This document shows positions 1-6,348 of a stretch of 11,804 nt of DNA, piece after piece. A model generated the notes under the pieces. That model was not told the origin of the DNA. It searched no databases and was given only the letters and a program-made list of their open reading frames with translations. A program made the translations under genes and the position numbers. Within the stretch, counting starts at the first letter, position 1, and each line of letters begins with the position of its first letter. Source of the stretch: Chloroflexota bacterium (GTDB lineage: Bacteria > Cyanobacteriota > Vampirovibrionia > Obscuribacterales > Obscuribacteraceae); NCBI GenBank assembly GCA_005240105.1, contig SBAT01000397.1:1-11804 (forward strand), in the 5' to 3' direction.

Positions 1-889
1 CAAATTCTGCGGGCATGGCAAAGCGTGTTTTCTTGTTGTGTCCCCACCAGCCGGCAAAGCGGGGCAAGTCAAAGCTCTTCCCATGCCGCTCGTGCACAAA
101 TGTGCCGGCTATACCCCCAGGCCCGGCATTTAAGTACTTGTAGCTGCACCATACGGCAAAATCGACATTCCAATCGTGCAATTTCAAAACAAGATTGCCG
201 GCGCCATGGGCCAGATTAAGTCCCACAGCACAATTCACTTTATGAGCAGCATCGACAATTGCCGGGATATCAAAAGCTTGACCAGTCAGGTAGTTGACTT
301 GTCCCAAAACAATTAGAGCCAGCGATTCTCCTTCTCTGTTAATTGTCTCCAGGATATCTTCCGTGCGTAATGTCAGTTCGCCGGCGCGAGGCTTGAATTC
401 ACCGATTGCCATTTTGGGGTCAAATCCATGAAATTTCGCTTGAGATTGAACTGCATATTGATCTGAGGGAAAGGCATTTGACTCAATGTAGATTTTGAAC
501 TTTGTTTTGTTAGGCCTATAAAACGATGCCATCATCAAATGAAGGTTGACGGTCAGGCTATTCATTACGACTACTTCGGAAGAATTAGCGCCTACTAAAC
601 GCGCGGACATGTCCGTCAAATTCTCATGATACGGCAGCCAGGGCTTACGCGCGCCCAAATGTCCTTCAACCCCAAATGCCGCCCAATCATCAAGCTCAGC
701 ATTCACATAGTCTCTGGCGACAAGCGGCATCAGTCCCAGCGAATTGCCGGCAAGGTAAATATACGGATGTCCATTGTCGCGCTTAGGAAAGGCGAATTTT
801 GATCGGTAAGCACTCAATGGATCATCACGATCCATCGTCAGGGCAAATGCTTCGCTATTCTCGTATTTCATTGTATTCGTTGTCTTCAT
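1..889 (-). CDS. kynU: Kynureninase, C-terminus cut by window edge
   Basis: PLP-dependent hydrolase (fold type I) that cleaves kynurenine or 3-hydroxykynurenine to anthranilate or 3-hydroxyanthranilate plus alanine, in the cytoplasm. 296 codons are visible; the family is about 415-430 residues, so roughly the last 120 are outside the window. The diagnostic block WCSYKYLNAGPGGIAG (about 248-261) contains the PLP lysine, K251, followed by FVHERH and the GWWGH region. N-terminal YLAGNSLGLMP (45-55) is also typical. The start is the ATG at 889: an in-frame TGA lies two codons upstream, the SD is weak (GGTGA), and M7 is an alternative. Oddity: the usual Asp of the DLAH motif, which contacts the PLP pyridine nitrogen, reads Asn here (N225 in GLNLAH). 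It is the last visible gene of the kynurenine operon, 83 bases after the decarboxylase, with a palindromic repeat between them. Family assignment is very secure; activity is less so because of N225. Confidence 0.95.
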   Translation of the reverse strand, partial: MKTTNTMKYENSEAFALTMDRDDPLSAYRSKFAFPKRDNGHPYIYLAGNSLGLMPLVARDYVNAELDDWAAFGVEGHLGARKPWLPYHENLTDMSARLVGANSSEVVVMNSLTVNLHLMMASFYRPNKTKFKIYIESNAFPSDQYAVQSQAKFHGFDPKMAIGEFKPRAGELTLRTEDILETINREGESLALIVLGQVNYLTGQAFDIPAIVDAAHKVNCAVGLNLAHGAGNLVLKLHDWNVDFAVWCSYKYLNAGPGGIAGTFVHERHGKSFDLPRFAGWWGHNKKTRFAMPAEF

Positions 890-900
890 CGATCACCATT

Positions 901-1012
901 TGTCATTCTGAGGCTTTAGCCGAAGAATCTTCCGCAGGGAAACACGGCAAGTGTTATGTAATTCGGGCGACGTCAAGTTGCGGTAGATTCCTCGCTTTGC
1001 TCGGAATGACAA
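901..1012. repeat. Palindromic dispersed repeat, copy 1
   Basis: Imperfect inverted repeat. The left arm (901-937) begins TGTCATTCTGAGG and contains GAAGAATCTTCCGCA. The right arm (979-1012), reverse-complemented, begins TGTCATTCCGAG and contains GAGGAATCTACCGCA. About 40 bases separate the arms. The outer flank on the right is AAAGGGG, and the same AAAGGG flank occurs at the other two copies (7145 and 9632). No transposase is present, so it resembles a non-autonomous MITE-like or REP-like element. It lies between the decarboxylase and kynureninase genes and overlaps the 3' end of the decarboxylase. As RNA it would fold into a long hairpin inside the operon transcript. Confidence 0.85.
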
Positions 1013-2031
1013 AGGGGAAAGAAGTCGGCGGCACTCTTATTTAACCAAGCCAGAGCTGATCCCGACAAGAGCCTATCTTTCGTCTGATCTGAGAGATCAT
1101 TCATTGATTCAATCATAGACCCAGGATGAGCTTCGCCTAGCGGGAATGGGTAATCCGAACCCAGAGCAATACTGTTTTCACCAAGGACATCAATTACGTA
1201 TTTAAGCGCACCGGGATCATGAACGAGCGAATCGACAAAGAAACGTCCGCAGTAATCTCTTGGGTTGACACTGTTATCGACGGCACACAAATCAGGGCGC
1301 GACAAGAAGCCATGTTCAACTCGACCCAAAGTCATGCAGTAGGCGCCACCACCATGAGCAAATGCCACCCTAAGCTTCGGTAATTTCTCGAACACTCCAC
1401 CAAAAACCATAGAGCAAATTGCCAACGAAACTTCAGCAGGCATGCCGACAAGCCAGGGCAACCAGTACTTAGGCATGCGATCTTGGCCCATCATGTCCCA
1501 GGGATGCACAAATATCGCAGCGCCTAACTCGGCAGCTGCTTCAAAGACAGGGAAAAGTTCTTCGTCGCTTAAATTCCAATTCTTGATGTGTGATCCAATT
1601 TGCACACCAGCAAGTTTCAAATCTCTTACGCATCTCTCCAATTCTCGAACAGCCAATTCCGGATCTTGCATAGGCAGGGTGCCCAGACCCACAAAGCGCT
1701 TAGGATACGACGCTACAACAGAAGCTACGTGATCATTTAAAAAGCGCGAAAGGTCCAGGGCATGTTCCGGCTTAGCCCAATAGCTAAACATCACTGGAAC
1801 CGTTGAAAGCACCTGTACATTGACACCTAGCTTATCCATTTCAGCAAGGCGTACTGCCGGATCAAAACAATTGGATTCAACTTCCCGAAAGAATTGCCCA
1901 TCGTCTTTTAGCATGCGGGCTCTGTCAGGCTTGTGGTGTTCTAAAACAACAAAACCACCATAACCATACTTGTCCTTAAAAGATGGAAGCTCCGCTGGAA
2001 GAATATGCGTGTGTATGTCAATTTTATTCAT
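973..2031 (-). CDS. nbaD: 2-amino-3-carboxymuconate-6-semialdehyde decarboxylase (ACMSD)
   Basis: Zinc-dependent decarboxylase of the amidohydrolase superfamily. It converts ACMS to 2-aminomuconate semialdehyde, steering flux away from spontaneous quinolinate (NAD) formation and towards catabolism. 352 residues against about 335 for the family. Visible ligands: H7 and H9 (DIHTHI), H176 (FVHPWDM), H226 (AHGGG) and D293 (GSDYPFPLGE). R49 (FREVESNCFDP) and R245 (RPDLCA) match the substrate-binding arginines. The ATG at 2031 overlaps the stop of the dioxygenase as ATGA, which implies translational coupling; a longer reading from 2061 would begin inside that gene and precede the conserved N-terminus. 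Oddity: the last 12 residues, from CHSEQSEES onwards, and the TGA stop come from a palindromic repeat, which explains the extra length. Confidence in the function is high. Confidence 0.95.
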   Translation of the reverse strand: MNKIDIHTHILPAELPSFKDKYGYGGFVVLEHHKPDRARMLKDDGQFFREVESNCFDPAVRLAEMDKLGVNVQVLSTVPVMFSYWAKPEHALDLSRFLNDHVASVVASYPKRFVGLGTLPMQDPELAVRELERCVRDLKLAGVQIGSHIKNWNLSDEELFPVFEAAAELGAAIFVHPWDMMGQDRMPKYWLPWLVGMPAEVSLAICSMVFGGVFEKLPKLRVAFAHGGGAYCMTLGRVEHGFLSRPDLCAVDNSVNPRDYCGRFFVDSLVHDPGALKYVIDVLGENSIALGSDYPFPLGEAHPGSMIESMNDLSDQTKDRLLSGSALAWLNKSAADFFPLCHSEQSEESTAT

Positions 2032-2528
2032 TGCTTGGCCTTGGTCCCACACTTCTTGCAACTGCTCGCATCACTATTGAAAAACCGTTCAAAGATTGGC
2101 TGAAACTGGCCGGTAATATCCGTCAAATTGAATTTTTCTTCGTACAACTTCTCGCCGCAGTTCTCGCAATACCACTGAAGAGCATCAATTTCCGTTTCCT
2201 TACGTTGACGCTCAATCACAAGACCCACCGTACTAGCCGGGCGCCGTGGAGAATGCGGCGTATTAGCAGGCAACAGGAATATCTCGCCTTCTTTGATTGA
2301 TATATCTGTCGGCTTACCGTTGTCTATAACTTTGAGAACAATATCGCCTTCAAGCTGGTAGAAGAACTCTTCACTTAGGTTGACGTGGTAGTCAGTGCGA
2401 GTATTTGGACCGCCGACAATCATGACGATAAACTCGCGGTTTTCCCAAACGCACTTGTTACCAACAGGCGGCTTCAGCAGGTGCCGATTTTCAGAAATCC
2501 AGTTTTTGAGGTTTATCGTTGTAAACAT
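2028..2528 (-). CDS. nbaC: 3-hydroxyanthranilate 3,4-dioxygenase
   Basis: Fe(II) extradiol dioxygenase of the cupin fold that opens 3-hydroxyanthranilate to 2-amino-3-carboxymuconate semialdehyde, the substrate of the next gene. 166 residues, close to the bacterial family length of about 174. Iron ligands H48, E54 and H92 keep the spacing of the characterised bacterial enzyme. R44 and R96 correspond to substrate-binding arginines. The C-terminal rubredoxin-like metal site is intact: C121/C124 and C157/C160. The start is the ATG at 2528, behind a GGGGGAG Shine-Dalgarno at 2539-2545 (spacing 10); an upstream TTG at 2552 would place this SD inside the gene. First gene of the minus-strand operon, overlapping ACMSD by the ATGA junction. 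Confidence 0.95.
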   Translation of the reverse strand: MFTTINLKNWISENRHLLKPPVGNKCVWENREFIVMIVGGPNTRTDYHVNLSEEFFYQLEGDIVLKVIDNGKPTDISIKEGEIFLLPANTPHSPRRPASTVGLVIERQRKETEIDALQWYCENCGEKLYEEKFNLTDITGQFQPIFERFFNSDASSCKKCGTKAKQ

Positions 2529-2567
2529 GTCGCTGTATCTCCCCCTGGGCAATTATCTCAGCTTGCA

Positions 2568-2595
2568 AACATAGTCGAGTCAGATTAAATATCAA
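2568..2595 (-). promoter_or_regulatory. Candidate promoter of the kynurenine operon
   Basis: On the minus strand, TTGATA (2590-2595) and TATGTT (2568-2573) are separated by 16 bases, about 35-40 bases upstream of the dioxygenase start. This is a fair but unverified sigma-70-type match in the divergent intergenic region. No clear operator palindrome was seen. Confidence 0.35.
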
Positions 2596-2625
2596 GCTTA
2601 ACCTATGAAAAGCCTACCCTTGTGC

Positions 2626-2654
2626 TTGATACAGGGGAATAACCAACCTAGAAG
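2626..2654 (+). promoter_or_regulatory. Candidate promoter of the proline-rich protein gene
   Basis: TTGATA (2626-2631) and TAGAAG (2649-2654) with a 17-base spacer, about 28 bases before the ATG at 2682. The -35 is good and the -10 is weak. The gene has its own SD, GAGGG, at 2671-2675, with a 6-base spacing. Confidence 0.3.
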
Positions 2655-2681
2655 CTTAATTTCGGACACCGAGGGTAAATT

Positions 2682-3503
2682 ATGGCAACCCCGCACGAGC
2701 AGACCGAGAAACCAAAGCAGACACAGGACGGCGGGCATGGCGGTACTGCCCCATCCGAGCTTGCGGTCGGCAGCAAAGAGCAACTAAATCAAGCCAAAAA
2801 TGCCCTTGAGCAGACAGGTGCTGTTGATTCAAAGACACTTAGTCAGTTTCCCACCCCAGCTATTCACGATGACACCGCGGATGTCTCCAAACGCTCTAGC
2901 GGTGCAACAAGTGCAGAAACGCCCATATTGACGGGACAAGTGTCAACTACGGATACAGCTTCCACGACAGAAACCGAGTCGCCAACAGATCGAGGACAAG
3001 CCCCAGCTGACGGGCAAGCCATAGAATCCGGCGAAAGGTTGCTTCCAGCAATACCAGCAATCGTACTTGAAATAGCAACTGTGCTTGGCGGCATTACCGC
3101 TTTGGTTCAGATTGGACAGTGGGGAATTGAAGCAATGAGACCGTTGCTGGAGCAGCTAGGACAGACTGTAGGCGATCTAATAAATACTTTGGGCAACCCA
3201 GATAAAGTCGCCGAACAGCTGGAAAAACTCAATCCACCCGCTGGACAGTATCCGCGCATTGTCGTGCAAAGGGACAAAGATGGTCACGTCACAAGCATGG
3301 CTTTGGCGACTGATAAGGATCACTCTTACGAAGTTTGGCCCAAACCTCTTACGACACACGAAACCAAGGACCAGTCACCACAAACACGTGAATGGCATTA
3401 TCCAGCGCCACCACCACCACCAGAACCGCCACCACCACCAGAACCGCCACCGCCACCTCCACCTCCAGATTCACCGGCATCGCCCTCAGATTCGGGAGGC
3501 TGA
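2682..3503 (+). CDS. Unrecognised low-complexity protein with proline-rich tail
   Basis: 273 residues; no family recognised. Residues about 1-115 are hydrophilic, rich in Thr, Ser, Gln and Asp, and probably disordered. Residues about 119-150 form a hydrophobic stretch (LLPAIPAIVLEIATVLGGITALVQIG) that could be one membrane segment or an amphipathic helix. A short helical region (LLEQLGQTVGDLINTLGNPDKVAEQLEKL) follows. Around 195-220 there is a more globular piece (RIVVQRDKDGHVTSMALATDKDHSYEVWP). The C-terminus is poly-proline with PPPEP units, ending SPASPSDSGG. No signal peptide is seen. The start is supported by SD GAGGG six bases before the ATG. It could be an envelope-associated or adaptor protein, but that is a guess. 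It is divergent from the kynurenine operon with no evident functional tie. Confidence 0.75.
   Translation: MATPHEQTEKPKQTQDGGHGGTAPSELAVGSKEQLNQAKNALEQTGAVDSKTLSQFPTPAIHDDTADVSKRSSGATSAETPILTGQVSTTDTASTTETESPTDRGQAPADGQAIESGERLLPAIPAIVLEIATVLGGITALVQIGQWGIEAMRPLLEQLGQTVGDLINTLGNPDKVAEQLEKLNPPAGQYPRIVVQRDKDGHVTSMALATDKDHSYEVWPKPLTTHETKDQSPQTREWHYPAPPPPPEPPPPPEPPPPPPPPDSPASPSDSGG
3404..3473 (+). repeat. Proline-codon tandem repeat
   Basis: Short tandem repeat of CCA/CCG codons within the proline-rich gene, including two units of the form (CCA)n-GAA-CCG followed by CCACCGCCACC-type sequence. It encodes the PPPPPEP tail. Such tracts can vary in copy number, but all units here are multiples of three, so length changes would keep the frame. 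Confidence 0.6.
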
Positions 3504-3603
3504 ATTCCAGGTCCGATGACAAAAAGAACCAACCCACCACAGCTGCTCAAACAGACGAGCCACATATGCCACCTTGGAGACCAACGACGGAGCTCTAAAA
3601 TAG

Positions 3604-3802
3604 CTAATCGACCAAGGAATTCATACCTTTGACCTGCGACTCCATGACTTGTGCTTCGGAATCACGGATTGATTTACGCAGCATGATTGCATAGCTTGTT
3701 AATACAGAGATTCGCGAGCAAAACAACCACCACAGCACACATCAAAGCCGGCGACAGATATCGTCCGAATGCCATAACAAACTCCCCCAACAAATCGCCC
3801 AT
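3604..3802 (-). pseudogene. Probable frameshifted small membrane-protein gene
   Basis: In the 349-base gap between 3503 and 3853, the minus strand contains two adjoining readable segments in different frames. The first, from ATG 3802 to TAA 3674, encodes 42 residues: MGDLLGEFVMAFGRYLSPAL, then a hydrophobic run (MCAVVVVLLANL). The second frame, ending at TAG 3604, gives SVLTSYAIMLRKS followed by a charged tail, IRDSEAQVMESQVKGMNSLVD. Shifting by +1 near 3695-3705 would fuse them into about 65 residues with one transmembrane helix and a helical cytoplasmic tail. A weak SD (TAGG) precedes the ATG. It lies about 50 bases downstream of the VapC gene on the same strand. It could be a decayed gene, a sequencing error, or simply a 42-residue small protein. 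No family recognised. Confidence 0.35.
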
Positions 3803-3852
3803 AGAGCCTATATTCCCTATCGCTTTATCTATTTGCCGTGCTTATTACGCCA

Positions 3853-4260
3853 TTACATCACAGTAAGTCCGAGTGCCTTGCCGGCCGCCCTTAATTCTTT
3901 GTCCAACGATGCCAGTGGAAGGCTCTTGCGTTGTGCTAATTCCAGATAACATGCGTCATAGAGTGTAAGTTTGAATTTTTGCGATAACTGAAGTGTCGCT
4001 GACCAGGCATATAGTGCGGTTTCAGTATCTACCTTGATGTCCAAAAGCTTCAGATCTGCAAGCGCTGCGTCTCTGAAAGCAGTTTCAATGCGTCCTTGGC
4101 GAATAGCACTTTGGAAGCTGTTGCCAACTTCCAAAGGCCAAATAGAAGGAACCCAGGCTCCTGAACTAGTAACAGTCTCTAGTATTTGTCGCGAGCTGGA
4201 GCTTATCTCATCGGAATAGATCCATGCCAGAGAATAGGAACTATCAATGACTATACTCAT
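3853..4260 (-). CDS. vapC: PIN-domain toxin, VapC type
   Basis: 135-residue PIN-domain protein, predicted to be a Mg2+-dependent ribonuclease toxin of a type II toxin-antitoxin pair. The four acidic active-site positions are all visible: D6 (IVIDSS), E44 (PLEVGN), D102 (LYDACYLELA) and D120 (LASLDKEL). Length is typical. It overlaps the antitoxin gene by ATGA (4257-4260), so it is translationally coupled and under the antitoxin's promoter. The RNA target cannot be told from the sequence. The active site is intact, so the toxin is probably functional. Confidence 0.92.
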   Translation of the reverse strand: MSIVIDSSYSLAWIYSDEISSSSRQILETVTSSGAWVPSIWPLEVGNSFQSAIRQGRIETAFRDAALADLKLLDIKVDTETALYAWSATLQLSQKFKLTLYDACYLELAQRKSLPLASLDKELRAAGKALGLTVM

Positions 4261-4508
4261 CTGCGACCTGCATCACGGTATTGCTTCCATTCTTCCCAAG
4301 AGAACCTGCCTGCTTTAAGATCTTTGGCTCTCTGCCGAATTCGCTCTGCAGCCAGTCGTGATTGTTCCTGATTAACCACTTCACGAGCAGGCACCAGCTT
4401 CGCAACAGGTAGCCCTCTCCTGGTAATAATTATCTCGGCACCGTTCTCTACCTGATCTAATAGATTCGACAGTTTGTTTTTGGCTTCAAAAGCCCCTATT
4501 TCTTGCAT
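4257..4508 (-). CDS. vapB: Phd/YefM-family antitoxin
   Basis: 83-residue antitoxin. The N-terminal half has the Phd/YefM DNA-binding and dimerisation pattern (MQEIGAFEAKNKLSNLLDQV, then ENGAEIIITRRGLPVAKLVP). The C-terminal half (about 46-83) is charged and helical, as expected for the toxin-wrapping segment. SD GGAGG (4514-4518) sits 5 bases before the ATG. It lies upstream of and overlaps the PIN toxin. The pairing is VapC with a Phd-type partner rather than an AbrB-type one, which is common. It is expected to repress its own operon through the 20-bp palindrome just upstream. Confidence 0.9.
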   Translation of the reverse strand: MQEIGAFEAKNKLSNLLDQVENGAEIIITRRGLPVAKLVPAREVVNQEQSRLAAERIRQRAKDLKAGRFSWEEWKQYRDAGRR

Positions 4509-4518
4509 GATTACCTCC

Positions 4519-4538
4519 AGCTAGCTTATAAGCTAGCT
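4519..4538. promoter_or_regulatory. Perfect 20-bp palindrome, predicted antitoxin operator
   Basis: AGCTAGCTTATAAGCTAGCT is its own reverse complement. Its centre is TTATAA (4526-4531), which matches a minus-strand -10 box paired with TTGTCT (4550-4555) at an 18-base spacing. The palindrome abuts the SD of the antitoxin gene. Antitoxin dimers binding here would block RNA polymerase, the usual Phd/YefM autoregulation. Binding itself is inferred. Confidence 0.75.
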
Positions 4539-4585
4539 TACCAAATTTCAGACAAGATGACAAGAGTGATACCGATTGGCACTAT

Positions 4586-4613
4586 TTGCTACTATTTATG
4601 CTCTTAATATAGA
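4586..4613 (+). promoter_or_regulatory. Candidate promoter of the asparaginase-kynB-btpA operon
   Basis: TTGCTA (4586-4591) and TATAGA (4608-4613) with a 16-base spacer, about 30 bases before the proposed TTG start at 4643. The region is AT-rich. No operator was recognised. Confidence 0.35.
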
Positions 4614-4642
4614 ACAACTCGCTTGTCAACAAGGAGATGGGT

Positions 4643-5701
4643 TTGGATTCCTTTCCCTGGGTGCCACTTTATAGTATTGAAAGATCCGGCAAAACTGAAG
4701 TGACGGTTTCCGGCGTAATTTCTGTTGTTGACGGTAAGGGAAATGCCATTATAGACACAGGCGATACCAAATATAGTCTGTGGACTCGCTCGTGTCTTAA
4801 GCCATGGCAACTGCTTAGTCATCTTCCTACTCTCAAGGCAAGTTATCCCGCGCTCCAACCGAAACATTTTGCTTTGATGTTATCCTCGCACAGCGCGGAA
4901 TCGACTCATCTAAAACTACTCGATGAAATTTCCTCGATAGGGAAAATCGATCAATCAAATCTACAGTGTCCAGCCACATATCCTATGGCTCAAGCGGATC
5001 GGATACATCTCAAAGACAAGGGCGAGAATCCAAAATCCAGCTTTAACAATTGCAGCGGCAAGCACATGGGATATCTCCTTGCCATGACAGCAAGTAAACT
5101 TCCAATTACCGACTATCTAAATCCGGAAGGGAAGCACTTCGAGCCTCTCCGGACACTGCTTGCTTTTCTATTGAATAGCACAAACACAACATTTCCAACT
5201 ACAACCGACGGCTGTCGGATACCAAACTATGCCTTTCCTATTGAAGGTCTGTCTCACTTATTTGTCCGGCTTCTAAGCGATTGCACACCGGAACAAATTG
5301 CCCAAGCACCTAAAGATGTGCAACCAATGCTCAGGGAATGGCCCAGTCTGCGGAATTACATGAGTCAGTTTCCAGAGATAGTTGGCGGTACCGGACGCAT
5401 AGACACACGCATCATGCAAGGTGAGCTTACAGAGATTGATGGACTAACAATTCTTGCCAAACAAGGTGCAGATGGACTACTAGCAATTGCAATTTCGCCG
5501 ACGCCTAAATATTCCAACGGGCTTGGCATTGTAATTAAACTTGCCTCAGGCACTGACATGCATCACATGGAGACAATCGTCAAACAATTATTCCATCAGT
5601 TGGGTTTAAGAGCAGACGAAAAGCCTGATCCCAAAAACGCGCATTTGCACAACACTTTTCACTTCTCAACTAAGGCAATGGCATGCAAGACTTCGAGCTG
5701 A
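4643..5701 (+). CDS. L-asparaginase, Rhizobium etli (asparaginase II) type
   Basis: Cytoplasmic amidohydrolase of the asparaginase II family (class 3, unlike E. coli AnsA/AnsB), expected to hydrolyse L-asparagine to aspartate and ammonia. Counting from the TTG, the key residues fall in the same order and spacing as in the R. etli enzyme, each shifted by two: S50 and K53 (RSCLKPWQ, nucleophile and general base), C137 and K140 (NCSGKH) and C191 (DGCRIPNYAFP), the last three forming the metal site. About 352 residues. Start choice: AAGGAG (4631-4636) directly touches the ATG at 4637, which is too close, but stands 6 bases before TTG 4643, so TTG is preferred. Its 3' end overlaps kynB by 19 bases. 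The shared operon with a kynurenine enzyme raises the possibility of a related amide substrate. Confidence 0.9.
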   Translation: MDSFPWVPLYSIERSGKTEVTVSGVISVVDGKGNAIIDTGDTKYSLWTRSCLKPWQLLSHLPTLKASYPALQPKHFALMLSSHSAESTHLKLLDEISSIGKIDQSNLQCPATYPMAQADRIHLKDKGENPKSSFNNCSGKHMGYLLAMTASKLPITDYLNPEGKHFEPLRTLLAFLLNSTNTTFPTTTDGCRIPNYAFPIEGLSHLFVRLLSDCTPEQIAQAPKDVQPMLREWPSLRNYMSQFPEIVGGTGRIDTRIMQGELTEIDGLTILAKQGADGLLAIAISPTPKYSNGLGIVIKLASGTDMHHMETIVKQLFHQLGLRADEKPDPKNAHLHNTFHFSTKAMACKTSS

Positions 5702-6348
5702 TCGATATTTCCATTCCAATAACTTCGAAGACCGCCTGTTTTCCTGGCGATACTCCTTTTAGCAAGGAAGTGACAGTTTCGCTAGATAACGGAAGCTGCT
5801 TCAACTTGACCAAATTGACCATGAGTCCGCACGTAGGTACACATGCTGATGCGCCTGTACACATTGTCGGCAGTTTGTCCGGCGATGACAGTACAGCCGG
5901 CGCACTTCCACTTAAACCGTTTATTGGCCCTTGCCTGGTGCTTAACTTGGCGCCAATGAAGAAAGAAATCACTGTTGATCAGGTACAGGGCATTCTGGAA
6001 AGAATGGAAAAATTCCCAGAACGTATCTTATTCAAAACGGCAAAAGAACTGAGACATGAGATTTTCGAAGACAATTATGCTTGCCTTTCAGTCGATCTAG
6101 TCAAATACTTAGCTTCGCGCGGTGTAAAGCTGATAGGCATTGACACTCCTTCCGTGGACCAGGTCAATTCTAAAAGTCTGTCCGCACATCATGAATTGAT
6201 CGAAGCGGGGATGTCGTGGTTAGAAAACCTCGACTTAACCCTTGTTGCAGAAGGCTATTATTTCCTTGTAGCAGCACCACTAAAATTTATGGAGCTTGAA
6301 GCCTCACCTGTTCGCGCAATTCTTATTAAACACTTCGGGAGTTACTAA
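5683..6348 (+). CDS. kynB: Kynurenine formamidase
   Basis: Metal-dependent cyclase-family hydrolase that removes formate from N-formylkynurenine to give kynurenine, the step before kynureninase. 221 residues, typical for KynB. The defining motif HVGTHADAPVH is at 50-60 (H50, H54, D56, H60 as metal or catalytic ligands). The C-terminal part has H169/H170-E171 and the ENL segment (E181) expected in the family, and GIDTPSVD at 152-159. N-terminal ELIDISIPI and FPGDTPF are also characteristic. SD AAGG (5672-5675) lies 7 bases before the ATG, inside the asparaginase gene; the 19-base overlap suggests coupled translation. Other cyclase-family hydrolases look similar, but the nearby kynU, nbaC and nbaD strongly support this role. 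Confidence 0.92.
   Translation: MQDFELIDISIPITSKTACFPGDTPFSKEVTVSLDNGSCFNLTKLTMSPHVGTHADAPVHIVGSLSGDDSTAGALPLKPFIGPCLVLNLAPMKKEITVDQVQGILERMEKFPERILFKTAKELRHEIFEDNYACLSVDLVKYLASRGVKLIGIDTPSVDQVNSKSLSAHHELIEAGMSWLENLDLTLVAEGYYFLVAAPLKFMELEASPVRAILIKHFGSY

Noticed and set aside
799..1044. Plus-strand 81-codon open frame across repeat copy 1
   Set aside because: It is antisense to the starts and ends of kynU and ACMSD and runs through the palindromic repeat; no SD and no protein-like pattern.
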